From Collinsella tanakaei (lineage in GTDB: Bacteria; Actinomycetota; Coriobacteriia; Coriobacteriales; Coriobacteriaceae): a DNA stretch of 64,000 nt. Location: NCBI RefSeq assembly GCF_016900375.1, contig NZ_JACJKB010000001.1, positions 1-64,000 of the forward strand, written 5' to 3'. The notes below the pieces were generated by a model, which saw only the letters and a program-made list of their open reading frames with translations, had not been told where the DNA came from and ran no database searches. This document shows positions 45,391 through 54,232 of this stretch, piece by piece; within the stretch, counting starts at the first letter, position 1, and each line of letters opens with the position of its first letter. A program made the position numbers and the translations under genes.

Positions 45391-47966
45391 GTGGCATCTT
45401 CGAATCGATACACCTGGCGCTGTCCTCTGCTGCCCGCTCGCGCGGTGCGCGGGGCATCGCGATCGCGCTCATCGTCCCCATCGTGCTCATGGTTCTGCTC
45501 ATCTGGGCGCTGGCGCCTGCGGTGGGCGGATCGGGCGCTGTGCCCGTGGCCGTGGTCAACCTCGACGAGGGCGCGACGACCGAGAGCGGCGGCAGAGTGC
45601 ACAAGGGCGATGACCTCGTGGAATCGCTGGGCGACACCACCGAGCTTCTGTGGAGCGAGGTCGACGAGGAAGCTGCCGACGCCGGCCTTGAGGACGGCAC
45701 CTACGCGCTTGCGATCAAGATCCCTGCCGACTACTCCTCGTGCATCGCGAGCCTTTCGGGCAGCTCGCCGCGAAAGGCGACGGTCGAGATCGTCTCGAGC
45801 GGCGGTCAGAACGTGCTGGCGACAAGCGCCGGCTCCGCGGCGCTCAAGCAGCTTCAGGCGCGCCTTCGTTCCGAGGTGGGCGAGCAGTATCTGGTGTCGG
45901 TGCTGACCGACGTGCAGCAGCAGGCGACCTCGCTCACGCTTACCTCCGACGGCTCCACGATGCTCGAATCGGGCTACAACGCCATGATCGAGGGCGCCGA
46001 TGCCATCGCTACGGGACTGGACGAGACGGCCTCGGGCACCGATCAGCTCGGCTCCGGCCTGGGGCAGATCGCCGAGGGCGCCGATGCCGCGAGCGCGGGT
46101 GCGGAGGCGCTCGGGCAGGGCATCGCCGCCATCCGCGACCAGGCGGCGGCCCCGCTTGCGCAGGGCGCCGAGGCGCTCGCCTCCGGTCTCGACACGGTTT
46201 CCGAGACCGCGGGCGCCATGGGGTCAGGTGTCGAGCAGGTCGGCGAGGCGCTCGATGGCGTCGCCGATACGCTGTCCCAGAACATGGAGGACATCGCCGC
46301 GCTCGGGGCCTCCGCCGGCCAGATCGCCCAGCAGGGGGCGTCGCTCTCGACGGCCCTCGAGGGTGTGACGGCGCCCTTGGCCTCAGCGACCGAGGCTGCC
46401 GGAACCGTGGCGGCCGGTGCAACCGGTGCCTCCGAGGCGGTCGGTGCGGTGCGCGACCAGGCGGCGGCTCTTGCGGGGGAGCTCTCGTCCGACGACGAGC
46501 AGGCTCCCGGTATCGCCCAGCAGCTCACGGCGCTCGACGCGCGCGATGCGGAGCTGACCTCCCAGCTGCGTGAGGTCGCTCTCGATGTCGAGCTCACCGC
46601 CGAGAATCGCGCCGCGCGCGTGGAGGAGCTCGATGGGCAGATCGCGCAGGTCGATGCCGAGCGCCAGCAGCTGCAGGAGCGCGTCGTGTCTGGCGCGGCG
46701 ACGGCAGCACAGCTGAGCGAGAGCGCTGCCGGCGCATCCGATGCGCTTGGCTCGGCGGTCGAGGCCAACGATGAGCTCGCGGCGGCGTCCGGGGAGCTTG
46801 CCGGCGCGGCGACGGGCGTGAGCGATCCGGTTCAGGGTCTCGTCGAGGCCACGACGTCGGCTGCGACGTCGGCCGGCAGCATCGCGCGCGGCGTCGCCAC
46901 CGCGCAGGCGACGCTTGCCGGCGTGGGCGAGCCCGGATCCGACGGGTACGTGGCCGGCCTTGCCGACACGACGGTCTCGCTCGGTCAGGGCATCTCAGCG
47001 CTTGCCGGGCAGCTCTCGTCCACCGGGGCAGTCGGCAGCGGCGTGACGGCCCTGTCCACGGGCGCGTCGGCGCTCGGCCAGGCCTTGACGCCGCTTGCCG
47101 AGGCGACCGATCAGCTTGCTGCGGGCAACGCCACCCTGGCGACGGCGCTGGATGGCGTCGTCGAGGGCGCTTCCGGTCTGAGTGCGGGGCTCTCCGCCAT
47201 GTCGGATGCAACTGGGCAGCTGGGCGAGGGTGCCGAGCAGCTGAAGGACGCGTCGTCGCAGATTGGGGAGAGCGTGGCCGATGCGGGCGAGGAGCTCGGC
47301 GGAATCGCCGGCGACCGCGAGGAGCGCGCCGAGGTCGCCTCGAGTGCTGTCACGTTCAAGACCTCGCGCGCGCAGCCTGTGGGCGAGGCCACGTCGGTGG
47401 CGCCCGCGATCGTCGCCTCGGCGCTTTGGCTCGCAGCCATGCTCGCGGCCTGCGTTCTGCCGGAGCTCGACGTGCGCGCCATCGCCGCCGGGCGCATTGG
47501 CGCTGCCATGCTGGCGCCGGTGGCGGGCGCGGTCGCGTTCGGCTTGGTCCAGGGTGTCGTCGCGCTCGTCTGCCTTGCTATGGCCGGCGTCGAGATGCGG
47601 TCTGCGGCCGCTACGACTGCCTTGGTCATCGGTGCGTCCGTTGCCTTCGCCTGCATCGCCCGGGCGCTCGCCTCGTGGTGCGGCCACGCCTTCGTGCCGG
47701 CATCGGTGGCCCTGCTTGCCGTGCAGATCGCCTGCGCGGGCGGCATCGTTCCCGATTCGCTTTCCTTCGGCGTCCTGCGCGCCCTCGGCCGCATCCTGCC
47801 GGTCCCGGTGCTCGCCGACGCGCTGCGCGGCACCTTCGCCGGCATCGCCAGCCGCGCCGTCTTGGCCCTGCCGGTGCTCTTCGCCTTCATCGTGATTGCC
47901 CTCGCAGCTACCGCCCTGCGCGCCCACGCAAGCCGCACCCTCCATCCCCACCGCCTCCCTGCCTAA
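45387..47966 (+). CDS. YhgE/Pip-family membrane protein
   Basis: 859 aa. TM helix at residues ~23-45 (IAIALIVPIVLMVLLIWALAP), then an N-terminal YhgE/Pip domain with VAVVNLDEGATTESGG. A very long Ala/Gly/Gln/Ser helical region follows (residues ~190-620), probably outside the membrane and largely coiled-coil, with repeated LGSGLGQIAEGADAASAG-like units. It ends in five or six TM helices (VAPAIVASALWLAAMLAACVLP onward). Family members serve as phage receptors, in toxin export or in wall-linked secretion. It overlaps the degenerate ATPase gene by 4 bases, so the two are likely a unit. Repeat B4a begins two bases after the stop. Confidence 0.85.
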   Translation: MSGIFESIHLALSSAARSRGARGIAIALIVPIVLMVLLIWALAPAVGGSGAVPVAVVNLDEGATTESGGRVHKGDDLVESLGDTTELLWSEVDEEAADAGLEDGTYALAIKIPADYSSCIASLSGSSPRKATVEIVSSGGQNVLATSAGSAALKQLQARLRSEVGEQYLVSVLTDVQQQATSLTLTSDGSTMLESGYNAMIEGADAIATGLDETASGTDQLGSGLGQIAEGADAASAGAEALGQGIAAIRDQAAAPLAQGAEALASGLDTVSETAGAMGSGVEQVGEALDGVADTLSQNMEDIAALGASAGQIAQQGASLSTALEGVTAPLASATEAAGTVAAGATGASEAVGAVRDQAAALAGELSSDDEQAPGIAQQLTALDARDAELTSQLREVALDVELTAENRAARVEELDGQIAQVDAERQQLQERVVSGAATAAQLSESAAGASDALGSAVEANDELAAASGELAGAATGVSDPVQGLVEATTSAATSAGSIARGVATAQATLAGVGEPGSDGYVAGLADTTVSLGQGISALAGQLSSTGAVGSGVTALSTGASALGQALTPLAEATDQLAAGNATLATALDGVVEGASGLSAGLSAMSDATGQLGEGAEQLKDASSQIGESVADAGEELGGIAGDREERAEVASSAVTFKTSRAQPVGEATSVAPAIVASALWLAAMLAACVLPELDVRAIAAGRIGAAMLAPVAGAVAFGLVQGVVALVCLAMAGVEMRSAAATTALVIGASVAFACIARALASWCGHAFVPASVALLAVQIACAGGIVPDSLSFGVLRALGRILPVPVLADALRGTFAGIASRAVLALPVLFAFIVIALAATALRAHASRTLHPHRLPA

Positions 47967-47967
47967 A

Positions 47968-48001
47968 TGGCCTCTTTGGGGACGTAGCCAAAAGGTGCCA
48001 A
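47968..48001 (+). repeat. Repeat B, half copy 4a
   Basis: ATGGCCTCTTTGGGGACGTA start with the following GCCAAAAGGTGCCA, a B left arm without a close right arm. It begins right after the YhgE/Pip stop; A4 starts 17 bases later. Confidence 0.8.
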
Positions 48002-48018
48002 AACCCCGAGATGCCCCT

Positions 48019-48051
48019 TGTCCACTTTCAGGACGGAGATGTTTTCGGACA
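48019..48051 (+). repeat. Repeat A, copy 4
   Basis: TGTCCACTTTCA + GGACGGAGATG + TTTTCGGACA, the same class as A1 and A6. It lies between half B4a and the hairpin at 48095. Confidence 0.9.
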
Positions 48052-48094
48052 TCGCCTTCGGACTGCGCGCTTTCGGAACGCTTGCAGCCGATGG

Positions 48095-48146
48095 CTGTGC
48101 GCAAAGGGAACGTCCTGCAGGGTCTAAGCGTTCCCTTTGCGCACAG
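48095..48146. repeat. 18-bp inverted repeat between A4 and B4b
   Basis: CTGTGCGCAAAGGGAACG (48095-48112) pairs with 48129-48146, 16-base loop. Further out, CTTCGGA/TCCGAAG-type pairs extend it. The sequence differs from families A and B, so it may be a separate palindrome inserted in this repeat-rich gap. The 447-base gap 47967-48413 holds only these repeats and the metK promoter. Confidence 0.7.
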
Positions 48147-48177
48147 TCTTCGCTCTCACGCGTTCCGAAGGCGCTCA

Positions 48178-48264
48178 CTGGTCTCTCTGGGGACGTAGCT
48201 GGGAGGTGCCAGACCGGGAAAAGCCCGGCATGGCACCTCCCGGCTACGTCCCCAGAGAGACCAG
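48178..48264. repeat. Repeat B, copy 4b
   Basis: CTGGTCTCTCTGGGGACGTA left arm and matching right arm ending CCAGAGAGACCAG. GGTC/GACC replaces GGCC/GGCC of B1, a paired change that keeps the stem. One G-T style mismatch lies at AGCTGG/CCGGCT. The loop is short (GACCGGGAAAAGCCCGGCA). Confidence 0.85.
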
Positions 48265-48413
48265 GTCCCAGACGGCTGATGTCGGCTCTTGCGTGGCGCT
48301 TGTGAGGTCCGCGCTCTGAGCGCGGTGCAGCTTCGTTAACGGTATACAATGGCGTGTTACTTGAGCCCGGCGGAATGGTAACGGTCGCCGGGCCTTACGA
48401 TGAAAGGGGCACC

Positions 48414-49694
48414 ATGCCAGATCAACCTCGTTCCACCCAGGAACCCCGTACCTACGTGTTCACGTCTGAGTCCGTGACCGAGGGCCATCCCGATAAGATC
48501 GCCGACCAGATCTCCGATGCCGTCCTCGACGCCATCCTCGCCAAGGAGGCCAAGCTCGAGAGCCAGGGCTATGTGGACCACAAGGGCGTTCCGGCCAAAC
48601 TCGAAAATGTTCGCTGCGCCTGCGAGACGCTCGTCACCACCGGTTCGGTCATCGTGTCGGGTGAGATCCGCTGCCAGGCGTACGTCGACGTGCAGAAGAT
48701 CGCTCGCCGCGTCATCGAGCGCATCGGCTACACGCGCGCAAAGTACGGCTTCGATTCCGAGACCTGCGGCGTCATCAACATGATCCACGAGCAGAGCCCG
48801 GACATCGCGCAGGGCGTCGACCAGAGCTTCAACGCGCAGCGCGGCGCTGTCGACCCGCTTGACCTCATCGGCGCGGGCGACCAGGGCATGATGTTCGGCT
48901 ATGCGTCCAACGAGACCTCGACGCTCATGCCCATGCCGCATTACCTGGCGAGCCGCCTGGCCGAGAAGCTCGCCGAGGTGCGCCACGACGGCACGCTGCC
49001 GTACCTGCGCCCCGACGGCAAGACCCAGGTCACCGTGCGCTATGAGGACGACCGCCCGGTCGCCGTCGAGACCATCGTCATCTCCACGCAGCACGCGCCC
49101 GAGATCGAGTCCATGGACACGATCAGCGCCGACCTCATCAAGCACGTGATCGCTCCCGTCATGGACGCCGAGGGCATCGCCTGGCGTGACGCCACGATCT
49201 ACGTGAACCCCACCGGCCGCTTCGTCGTGGGCGGCCCCATGGGCGACACCGGTCTTACCGGCCGTAAGATCATCGTCGACACCTACGGCGGTATGGGCCG
49301 TCACGGCGGCGGCGCCTTCAGCGGCAAGGACTGCACGAAGGTCGACCGCTCGGCCGCCTACGCCGCGCGCTGGGTGGCTAAAAACGTCGTGGCTGCCGGT
49401 CTTGCCGACCGTTGCGAGGTGCAGCTCGCCTATGCCATCGGCGTGGCGCATCCGCTCTCGCTCATGGTCGACACCTTCGGCACCGAGCATGTGGAGGTGC
49501 CCGCGATCGAGGCCGCGGTCGAGAAGGTCTTCGACCTGCGTCCGGGTGCCATCATCCGTGACCTCGACCTGCGCCGTCCGATCTTCGAGAAGACGGCGGC
49601 ATACGGCCACTTCGGCCGTGAGGACGCCGATTTCACCTGGGAGCGCTGCGACCGCGTGGATGAGCTGCGTGCCGCCTGCGGACTGAGCGCGTAG
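48414..49694 (+). CDS. metK: S-adenosylmethionine synthetase
   Basis: 426 aa. It makes SAM from methionine and ATP. Motifs in order: [17 protein letters not shown] (start), [12 protein letters not shown] (adenine/ATP region), and the glycine loop [19 protein letters not shown]. Length is slightly above the usual ~400. ATG 48414 follows GAAAGGGG. A -10-like TATACAAT lies near 48342, and a short GCCCGGCG/CGCCGGGC hairpin (48365-48392) precedes the ribosome site; no known SAM riboswitch was seen. Confidence 0.96.
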   Translation: MPDQPRSTQEPRTYVFTSESVTEGHPDKIADQISDAVLDAILAKEAKLESQGYVDHKGVPAKLENVRCACETLVTTGSVIVSGEIRCQAYVDVQKIARRVIERIGYTRAKYGFDSETCGVINMIHEQSPDIAQGVDQSFNAQRGAVDPLDLIGAGDQGMMFGYASNETSTLMPMPHYLASRLAEKLAEVRHDGTLPYLRPDGKTQVTVRYEDDRPVAVETIVISTQHAPEIESMDTISADLIKHVIAPVMDAEGIAWRDATIYVNPTGRFVVGGPMGDTGLTGRKIIVDTYGGMGRHGGGAFSGKDCTKVDRSAAYAARWVAKNVVAAGLADRCEVQLAYAIGVAHPLSLMVDTFGTEHVEVPAIEAAVEKVFDLRPGAIIRDLDLRRPIFEKTAAYGHFGREDADFTWERCDRVDELRAACGLSA

Positions 49695-49703
49695 GCTGCT
49701 CGC

Positions 49704-52202
49704 ATGGCCGATCAGCCCACGCTGTTTCCCGAACTGAATCAACGTGGTGACGCGGGTACTGCCGATGCGGCTGTGCCCGCGTCCTCGTCGCGGGCGGCAA
49801 GCGCACCTGCAGCCGCCGTTCCCATCGCCTGCTATGTGTCCGTTGCGGTCGATATCCCCGCACGCGCCCTGACCGATCCCTTCACCTACGGCGTGCCGGC
49901 GTCGATGGCCGATGACGTCGCCATCGGAAGCACCGTGCTGGTCGCCTTCGGGCATCGCGCGGCGATCGGGTACGTGCTCGCGGTGGCGGAGCATCCCGGC
50001 GATCTTCCGACGGCAACGTCGCTCGATGCCGAGCATGCTGCCGCAGGAACGTCTGCGCGCGCGCTCGACCCCGCGCGCATCAAGCCGATTCGCGCGCTTC
50101 TGGCCGAGCCGTCGTGCTCCGACCTGATCGCGCCGATCTCATATTGGATGAGCCGCGAGTACGTGGCACCGCTCTCCGAGTGCCTGCGGCTCTTCCTGCC
50201 GCCGGGCGGCACGCCCCGTCTGCGCAAGGACGATGCGGGGGAGTACGTGCTCGAGCGACCTGCTGTGCCCGAGGTCCACGAGCGCGTCGTGTCGCTGACG
50301 CCTGCGGCTGCCGATTATCTGCCGCCCGAGCGGGCGACGCGCCAGCGCCAGCTCATGGAGGCGCTCGCGTGCGGCCCGGTGACCACCCGCGAGCTCAATG
50401 TGCTCTATACCGACCTTTCGCCGGCTATCCGGGCGCTCGAGAAGAAGGGCATCGTGCGCGTCGATGAGCGGCGCGCGTGGCGCGGTGTCGACGATGCGAC
50501 CACGCTGTCGTCGGCGAGCGGGACTGCGCCGGAGCGGTTGACGGCAGGGCAGAGAGCCGCCCTCGATGCGATCCAGACGGCTTCCGAGGCGGGCGAGGGC
50601 TCCGTCGTGCTGGTTGACGGCGTGACCGGATCCGGCAAGACCGAGGTGTACCTCGCCGCCATCGAGCGCGTGCTCGCGCAGGGGCGCACCGCCTGCGTGC
50701 TCGTTCCCGAGATCTCGCTCACCGCGCAGACGGTGGGCCGCTTCCGTTCGCGCTTCGGCGGCGCCGTGGCGGTCTTCCATTCGCGCCTTTCTGCCGGCGA
50801 GCGCTTGGACCAATGGGATATGGTGCGAAGCGGTGCCGCCCGCGTCGTGGTGGGTGCGCGCTCAGCGCTCTTCTGCCCGCTGCGCGACCTCGGCCTTATC
50901 GTGATCGACGAGGAGCATGAGCAGTCGTACAAGCAGGGTCAAAGCCCGCGCTACCATGCGCGCGAGGTCGCAGCGCAGATGGCGCGTCTCGGCGGGTTTC
51001 CGCTCGTGCTCGGTTCTGCCACGCCCTCTGCCGAGGCGCTTGCGCGCTGCCGGGCAGGGGAGTACCTGGGGCAGCGCTGGCAGCGGGTCGAGATGCCCGA
51101 GCGCGCGGGCGCAGGCGTGCTGCCTGAGGTCATCGTGGCCGATCTGCGCCGCGAGTTCGCCGGCGGCGCGCGCTCCATCTTCTCGCGTCCCCTGCGCGAT
51201 GCGCTGCTGGAGGTCGCCGAGCGCCGCGAGAAGGCGGTGCTACTGCACAACCGCCGAGGCTTCGCGCCGTTCCTCATGTGCCGCGACTGCGGGTGCGTTC
51301 CCACCTGCAAGCACTGCTCCACGGCGCTGACCTATCACGAGCGGACGCATACGCTCGAGTGCCACACCTGTGGCGCCAGCTATCATGTGCGGCCCTATCC
51401 CGCGCCGGGCAGCGCCTGCCCCAAGTGCGGGAGCCGCTACCTTGCCAAGATGGGTATGGGCACACAGCAGGTGGAGGACGCGCTCGTGGCGCTTATGCCC
51501 GAGCACGTCAAGGTTATCCGCATGGATGCCGATTCCACGCGCGGCAAAGATGCCCATAAGCGGCTTCTCGAGGAGTTCGACGCCGCCGAGTGTGCGGTGC
51601 TGCTCGGCACGCAGATGATCGCCAAGGGCCTCGATTTTCCCGAGGTGACGCTCGTGGGCGTGGTCATCGCCGACTATGCGCTCAAGATGCCCGACTTCCG
51701 CGCCTCCGAGCGCGCGTACGACCTTCTCGAGCAGGTGGCGGGTCGTGCTGGGCGCGGCGAGCATCCTGGTCGGGTGATTATCCAGACCTACCTGCCGAGC
51801 GATCCTGTGATCCGTGCCGTCGCGGCGCACGACCGATCTATCTTTACGGAGCACGATGCACGCGAGCGGTCCGAAGCGCTGTATCCGCCCTTTGTGCGGC
51901 TGACGAACGTGCTGGTGCGCGGCCGCGATGACGGCGCGGTGAGGGACTATATCGGCGCGCTTGCGCGCGAGGTCGCCGAGGCGCTGGATGCGCTGGCAAG
52001 CCCTGGGGAGGAGCCAGCGCGACTGCTGGGACCGACGAGCTGCGTGATCGAGCGCGCCAAGGACCAGTACCGCCATCATTTCATCGTGAAGTCGCCGCTC
52101 GGGATCGACGTATCCTCGGCGATCTTTGCAGCCGTCTCGCACGTCGGGCACCGCTCCGGCATCAGCGTCAGCGTAGACGTCGACGCCTACGACATGATGT
52201 GA
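49704..52202 (+). CDS. priA: Primosomal helicase PriA
   Basis: 832 aa. N-terminal DNA 3'-end-binding part, then a winged-helix segment, the helicase motif I GVTGSGKTEVY, motif II DEEHEQS, and zinc-binding cysteines (CRDCGCVPTCKHC, CHTCGASYH, CPKCGSRYL). The second helicase half follows, with GTQMIAKGLDFP and QVAGRAGRGEHPG. It reloads the replisome at stalled forks. The gene is 9 bases after metK. Its TGA stop (52200-52202) directly abuts repeat A5. Confidence 0.95.
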   Translation: MADQPTLFPELNQRGDAGTADAAVPASSSRAASAPAAAVPIACYVSVAVDIPARALTDPFTYGVPASMADDVAIGSTVLVAFGHRAAIGYVLAVAEHPGDLPTATSLDAEHAAAGTSARALDPARIKPIRALLAEPSCSDLIAPISYWMSREYVAPLSECLRLFLPPGGTPRLRKDDAGEYVLERPAVPEVHERVVSLTPAAADYLPPERATRQRQLMEALACGPVTTRELNVLYTDLSPAIRALEKKGIVRVDERRAWRGVDDATTLSSASGTAPERLTAGQRAALDAIQTASEAGEGSVVLVDGVTGSGKTEVYLAAIERVLAQGRTACVLVPEISLTAQTVGRFRSRFGGAVAVFHSRLSAGERLDQWDMVRSGAARVVVGARSALFCPLRDLGLIVIDEEHEQSYKQGQSPRYHAREVAAQMARLGGFPLVLGSATPSAEALARCRAGEYLGQRWQRVEMPERAGAGVLPEVIVADLRREFAGGARSIFSRPLRDALLEVAERREKAVLLHNRRGFAPFLMCRDCGCVPTCKHCSTALTYHERTHTLECHTCGASYHVRPYPAPGSACPKCGSRYLAKMGMGTQQVEDALVALMPEHVKVIRMDADSTRGKDAHKRLLEEFDAAECAVLLGTQMIAKGLDFPEVTLVGVVIADYALKMPDFRASERAYDLLEQVAGRAGRGEHPGRVIIQTYLPSDPVIRAVAAHDRSIFTEHDARERSEALYPPFVRLTNVLVRGRDDGAVRDYIGALAREVAEALDALASPGEEPARLLGPTSCVIERAKDQYRHHFIVKSPLGIDVSSAIFAAVSHVGHRSGISVSVDVDAYDMM

Positions 52203-52235
52203 TGTCCACTTTCAGGACGGAGATGAAAACGGACA
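52203..52235 (+). repeat. Repeat A, copy 5
   Basis: TGTCCACTTTCA + GGACGGAGATG + AAAACGGACA. Starts at the base after the priA stop codon. No B copy lies nearby on this side; the next B is at 52417. Confidence 0.88.
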
Positions 52236-52248
52236 TGTAGGGTGGGTT

Positions 52249-52270
52249 CCGAGAATATATATATTCTCGG
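52249..52270. repeat. AT-core palindrome, copy 1
   Basis: A perfect 22-base palindrome, CCGAGAATATA/TATATTCTCGG, 14 bases after A5. See the twin at 52313. Confidence 0.85.
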
Positions 52271-52312
52271 AAGGGTTGGCGATAGAATCCTGCGGAAACT
52301 CTGACGGGCTGC

Positions 52313-52332
52313 CGAGAATATATATATTCTCG
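52313..52332. repeat. AT-core palindrome, copy 2
   Basis: The same 20-base palindrome (CGAGAATATA/TATATTCTCG), centred 63 bases from copy 1. The pair stands in the 478-base priA-def gap, which otherwise holds only A5 and B5. Confidence 0.85.
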
Positions 52333-52416
52333 AATCGGCCTCGCGCAATGGCCGCAAACAGCGCCGTCTTGAACGCGCGGTCTGCCTGCCTGTCGGGCGC
52401 CCTGTCCCTTGGCCTG

Positions 52417-52554
52417 CCTGGCCCCCGGGCGGCGTGGCCTCTCTGGGGACGTAGCCAACAGATGCCATGCTGAGATCTAAATCAAAGAATCGATTCAATC
52501 GCATGGCGCCTGTTGGCTACGTCCCCAGAGAGGCCACGCCGCCCGGGGGCCAGG
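52417..52554. repeat. Repeat B, copy 5, with a long extended stem
   Basis: The stem begins CCTGGCCCCCGGGCGGCG and runs through GTGGCCTCTCTGGGGACG and GTAGCCAACAG to CATGC. The right arm mirrors it, with one or two mismatches near GATGCC/GGCGCC. The ~30-base loop is AT-rich (GATCTAAATCAAAG-like), unlike other copies. It stands between priA and def. Confidence 0.85.
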
Positions 52555-52680
52555 CGAGGGGCAAGCCCACCGAAGGGGCCGGGCTTCCGTACCAAAAAAC
52601 ATGGGTTGCCGACACTGCTGTGGTAGTTGCGGGTAAGATAGTGCAGATGGACTTGTATACAGAAAGGGAGCTGAACACCC

Positions 52681-53217
52681 ATGGAGATAAACGGCATCGT
52701 CGTGTCGCCTGATCCCCGTCTTCGCCAGGAGTGCGCCCAGATCGAGGAGATCGACGAGCGTATCGAGCGTCTTGCCGAGCAGATGAAGCGCCAGATGTTC
52801 GAGAACGGCGGCTGCGGCCTTGCGGCCCCGCAGGTCGGAGAGCTCATCCAGCTCGTCGTCATCGACACGGAGTACACCTCCGAGAAGGATTACGACCCCT
52901 ACGTGCTCATCAACCCGGTGATCGTCGAGTCGTCGGACACGAAGGTCCCGTTCAACGAGGGCTGCCTGTCGATCCCCGGCATCAACGTCGAGATCGAGCG
53001 TCCCGATCACGTGGTGGTCGAGGCGTACGACCTGAATGCCGACCTTATTCGCTATGAGGCTTCCGGCGACCTCATGTGCGTGTGCCTGCAGCACGAGATC
53101 GATCACCTGCATGGCATCACGATGTTCGAGCGCCTGCTTCCCACCAAGCGCCTGGCCGCCATGCACGACTACCAGGAGGCGCTGGCGCACGGTGCCAAGC
53201 CGGGAGAGACTTCCTAG
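52681..53217 (+). CDS. def: Peptide deformylase
   Basis: 178 aa. Removes the formyl group from new proteins. All three motifs are present: GCGLAAPQVG (44-53), EGCLSIPG (93-100, metal Cys95) and QHEIDHLHG (137-145, metal His138 and His142 with catalytic Glu139). AAGGGAG precedes the ATG at longer than usual spacing. It leads the def-fmt-rsmB group, which is common in bacteria. Confidence 0.96.
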   Translation: MEINGIVVSPDPRLRQECAQIEEIDERIERLAEQMKRQMFENGGCGLAAPQVGELIQLVVIDTEYTSEKDYDPYVLINPVIVESSDTKVPFNEGCLSIPGINVEIERPDHVVVEAYDLNADLIRYEASGDLMCVCLQHEIDHLHGITMFERLLPTKRLAAMHDYQEALAHGAKPGETS

Positions 53218-53238
53218 CCTTCAGCGTATCCATTCATG

Positions 53239-53262
53239 GGCCCGCCTCGGCGGGCCTCTTTG
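53239..53262 (+). terminator. Weak terminator after def
   Basis: GGCCCGCC/GGCGGGCC stem (53239-53256) with a minimal loop, then CTCTTTGG. The T-run is poor, so read-through into fmt is likely. Confidence 0.4.
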
Positions 53263-53308
53263 GTGTCTGCCGCCGCCGCGACACAAGTTCGAGAAGAGAG
53301 GAGCGCAC

Positions 53309-54232
53309 ATGCGCGTCGTGTTCATGGGGACCCCTTCATTTTCGGTTCCATCTCTGCGTCATCTTGCTGCCGAGCACGAGGTCGCGCTCGTGCTCACCCG
53401 TCCCGACGCCGTGCGGAGCCGTGGCAAGAAGCTCGAGCCCTCGCCGGTAAAGGTCGCAGCGATCGAGCTCGGCCTTCCCGTGGTCGAGGCCAAGCGCATG
53501 ACCCCCGAGATCCTTGACGCCCTTTGTGCCGCCGAGGCCGACGTTTTTTGCGTAGCCGCCTACGGCTGCATCCTGCCCGACGAGGTCCTCACCATGGCGC
53601 CGCTGGGCTGCGTGAACGTCCACGCGTCGCTGCTGCCACGCTGGCGCGGTTCGGCTCCCATCCAGCGTTCGATTCTCGCTGGCGACGATCGCACGGGCGT
53701 GTCGATCATGCGCATCGGGCATGGGGTCGATACCGGGGCCTATTGCGCCCAGGCGAGCTGCAGTGTGGCTGGCAAGACGGCCGATGAACTCACGGCGGAG
53801 CTCGCCGAGCTGGGTGGCGCGCTGCTGTGCGAGACGCTTCCCGCGATCGCCGACGGCACGGCCGTGTGGACCGAGCAGGATGAGGCGCTCGTGACGCACG
53901 CTGCGAAGATCGAGAAGGCGGAGCTGCGCCTCGACCCTGCATCGACGGCGCTTGAGAACGTGCGGCGTACCCTGGCATCCTCCGATGCCGCGCCGGCGCG
54001 CTGCGCGGTGGACGGACGGCCCTTGCGCGTTCTTTCGGCAGCGGTTGCCGATGACGCCGCAAGCGTTGCCGCCGGATCGTTTGCCAAGGTCGGAAAGCGT
54101 ATATTCCTCGGATGCTCCGATGGTGCCCTTGAGCTTTTGTGCGTGAAACCGGATGGCAAGCGCGCGATGGATGCCGCTGCATGGGGTGCGGGTGTGCGCG
54201 AGAATGCCGGATTGTGGGAGAAGCTCTCGTGA
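53309..54232 (+). CDS. fmt: Methionyl-tRNA formyltransferase
   Basis: 307 aa. Adds formyl to Met-tRNA for initiation. It starts RVVFMGTPSFSVPSLRHL; the formyl-donor loop and catalytic parts lie in VNVHASLLPRWRGSAPIQRS and GVSIMRIGHGVDTGAYC. A C-terminal tRNA-binding domain follows. ATG 53309 has GAGAGGAG 6 bases before; longer in-frame starts overlap def. The stop overlaps the rsmB start by 4 bases. Confidence 0.95.
   Translation: MRVVFMGTPSFSVPSLRHLAAEHEVALVLTRPDAVRSRGKKLEPSPVKVAAIELGLPVVEAKRMTPEILDALCAAEADVFCVAAYGCILPDEVLTMAPLGCVNVHASLLPRWRGSAPIQRSILAGDDRTGVSIMRIGHGVDTGAYCAQASCSVAGKTADELTAELAELGGALLCETLPAIADGTAVWTEQDEALVTHAAKIEKAELRLDPASTALENVRRTLASSDAAPARCAVDGRPLRVLSAAVADDAASVAAGSFAKVGKRIFLGCSDGALELLCVKPDGKRAMDAAAWGAGVRENAGLWEKLS

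Noticed and set aside
48265-48413. A SAM riboswitch before metK
   Set aside because: Only a short GCCCGGCG hairpin is present; the core motifs of known SAM riboswitch classes were not seen.
52276-52473. A 65-codon plus-strand frame between priA and def
   Set aside because: It crosses a palindrome and a B arm, has no ribosome site and reads as translated repeat.
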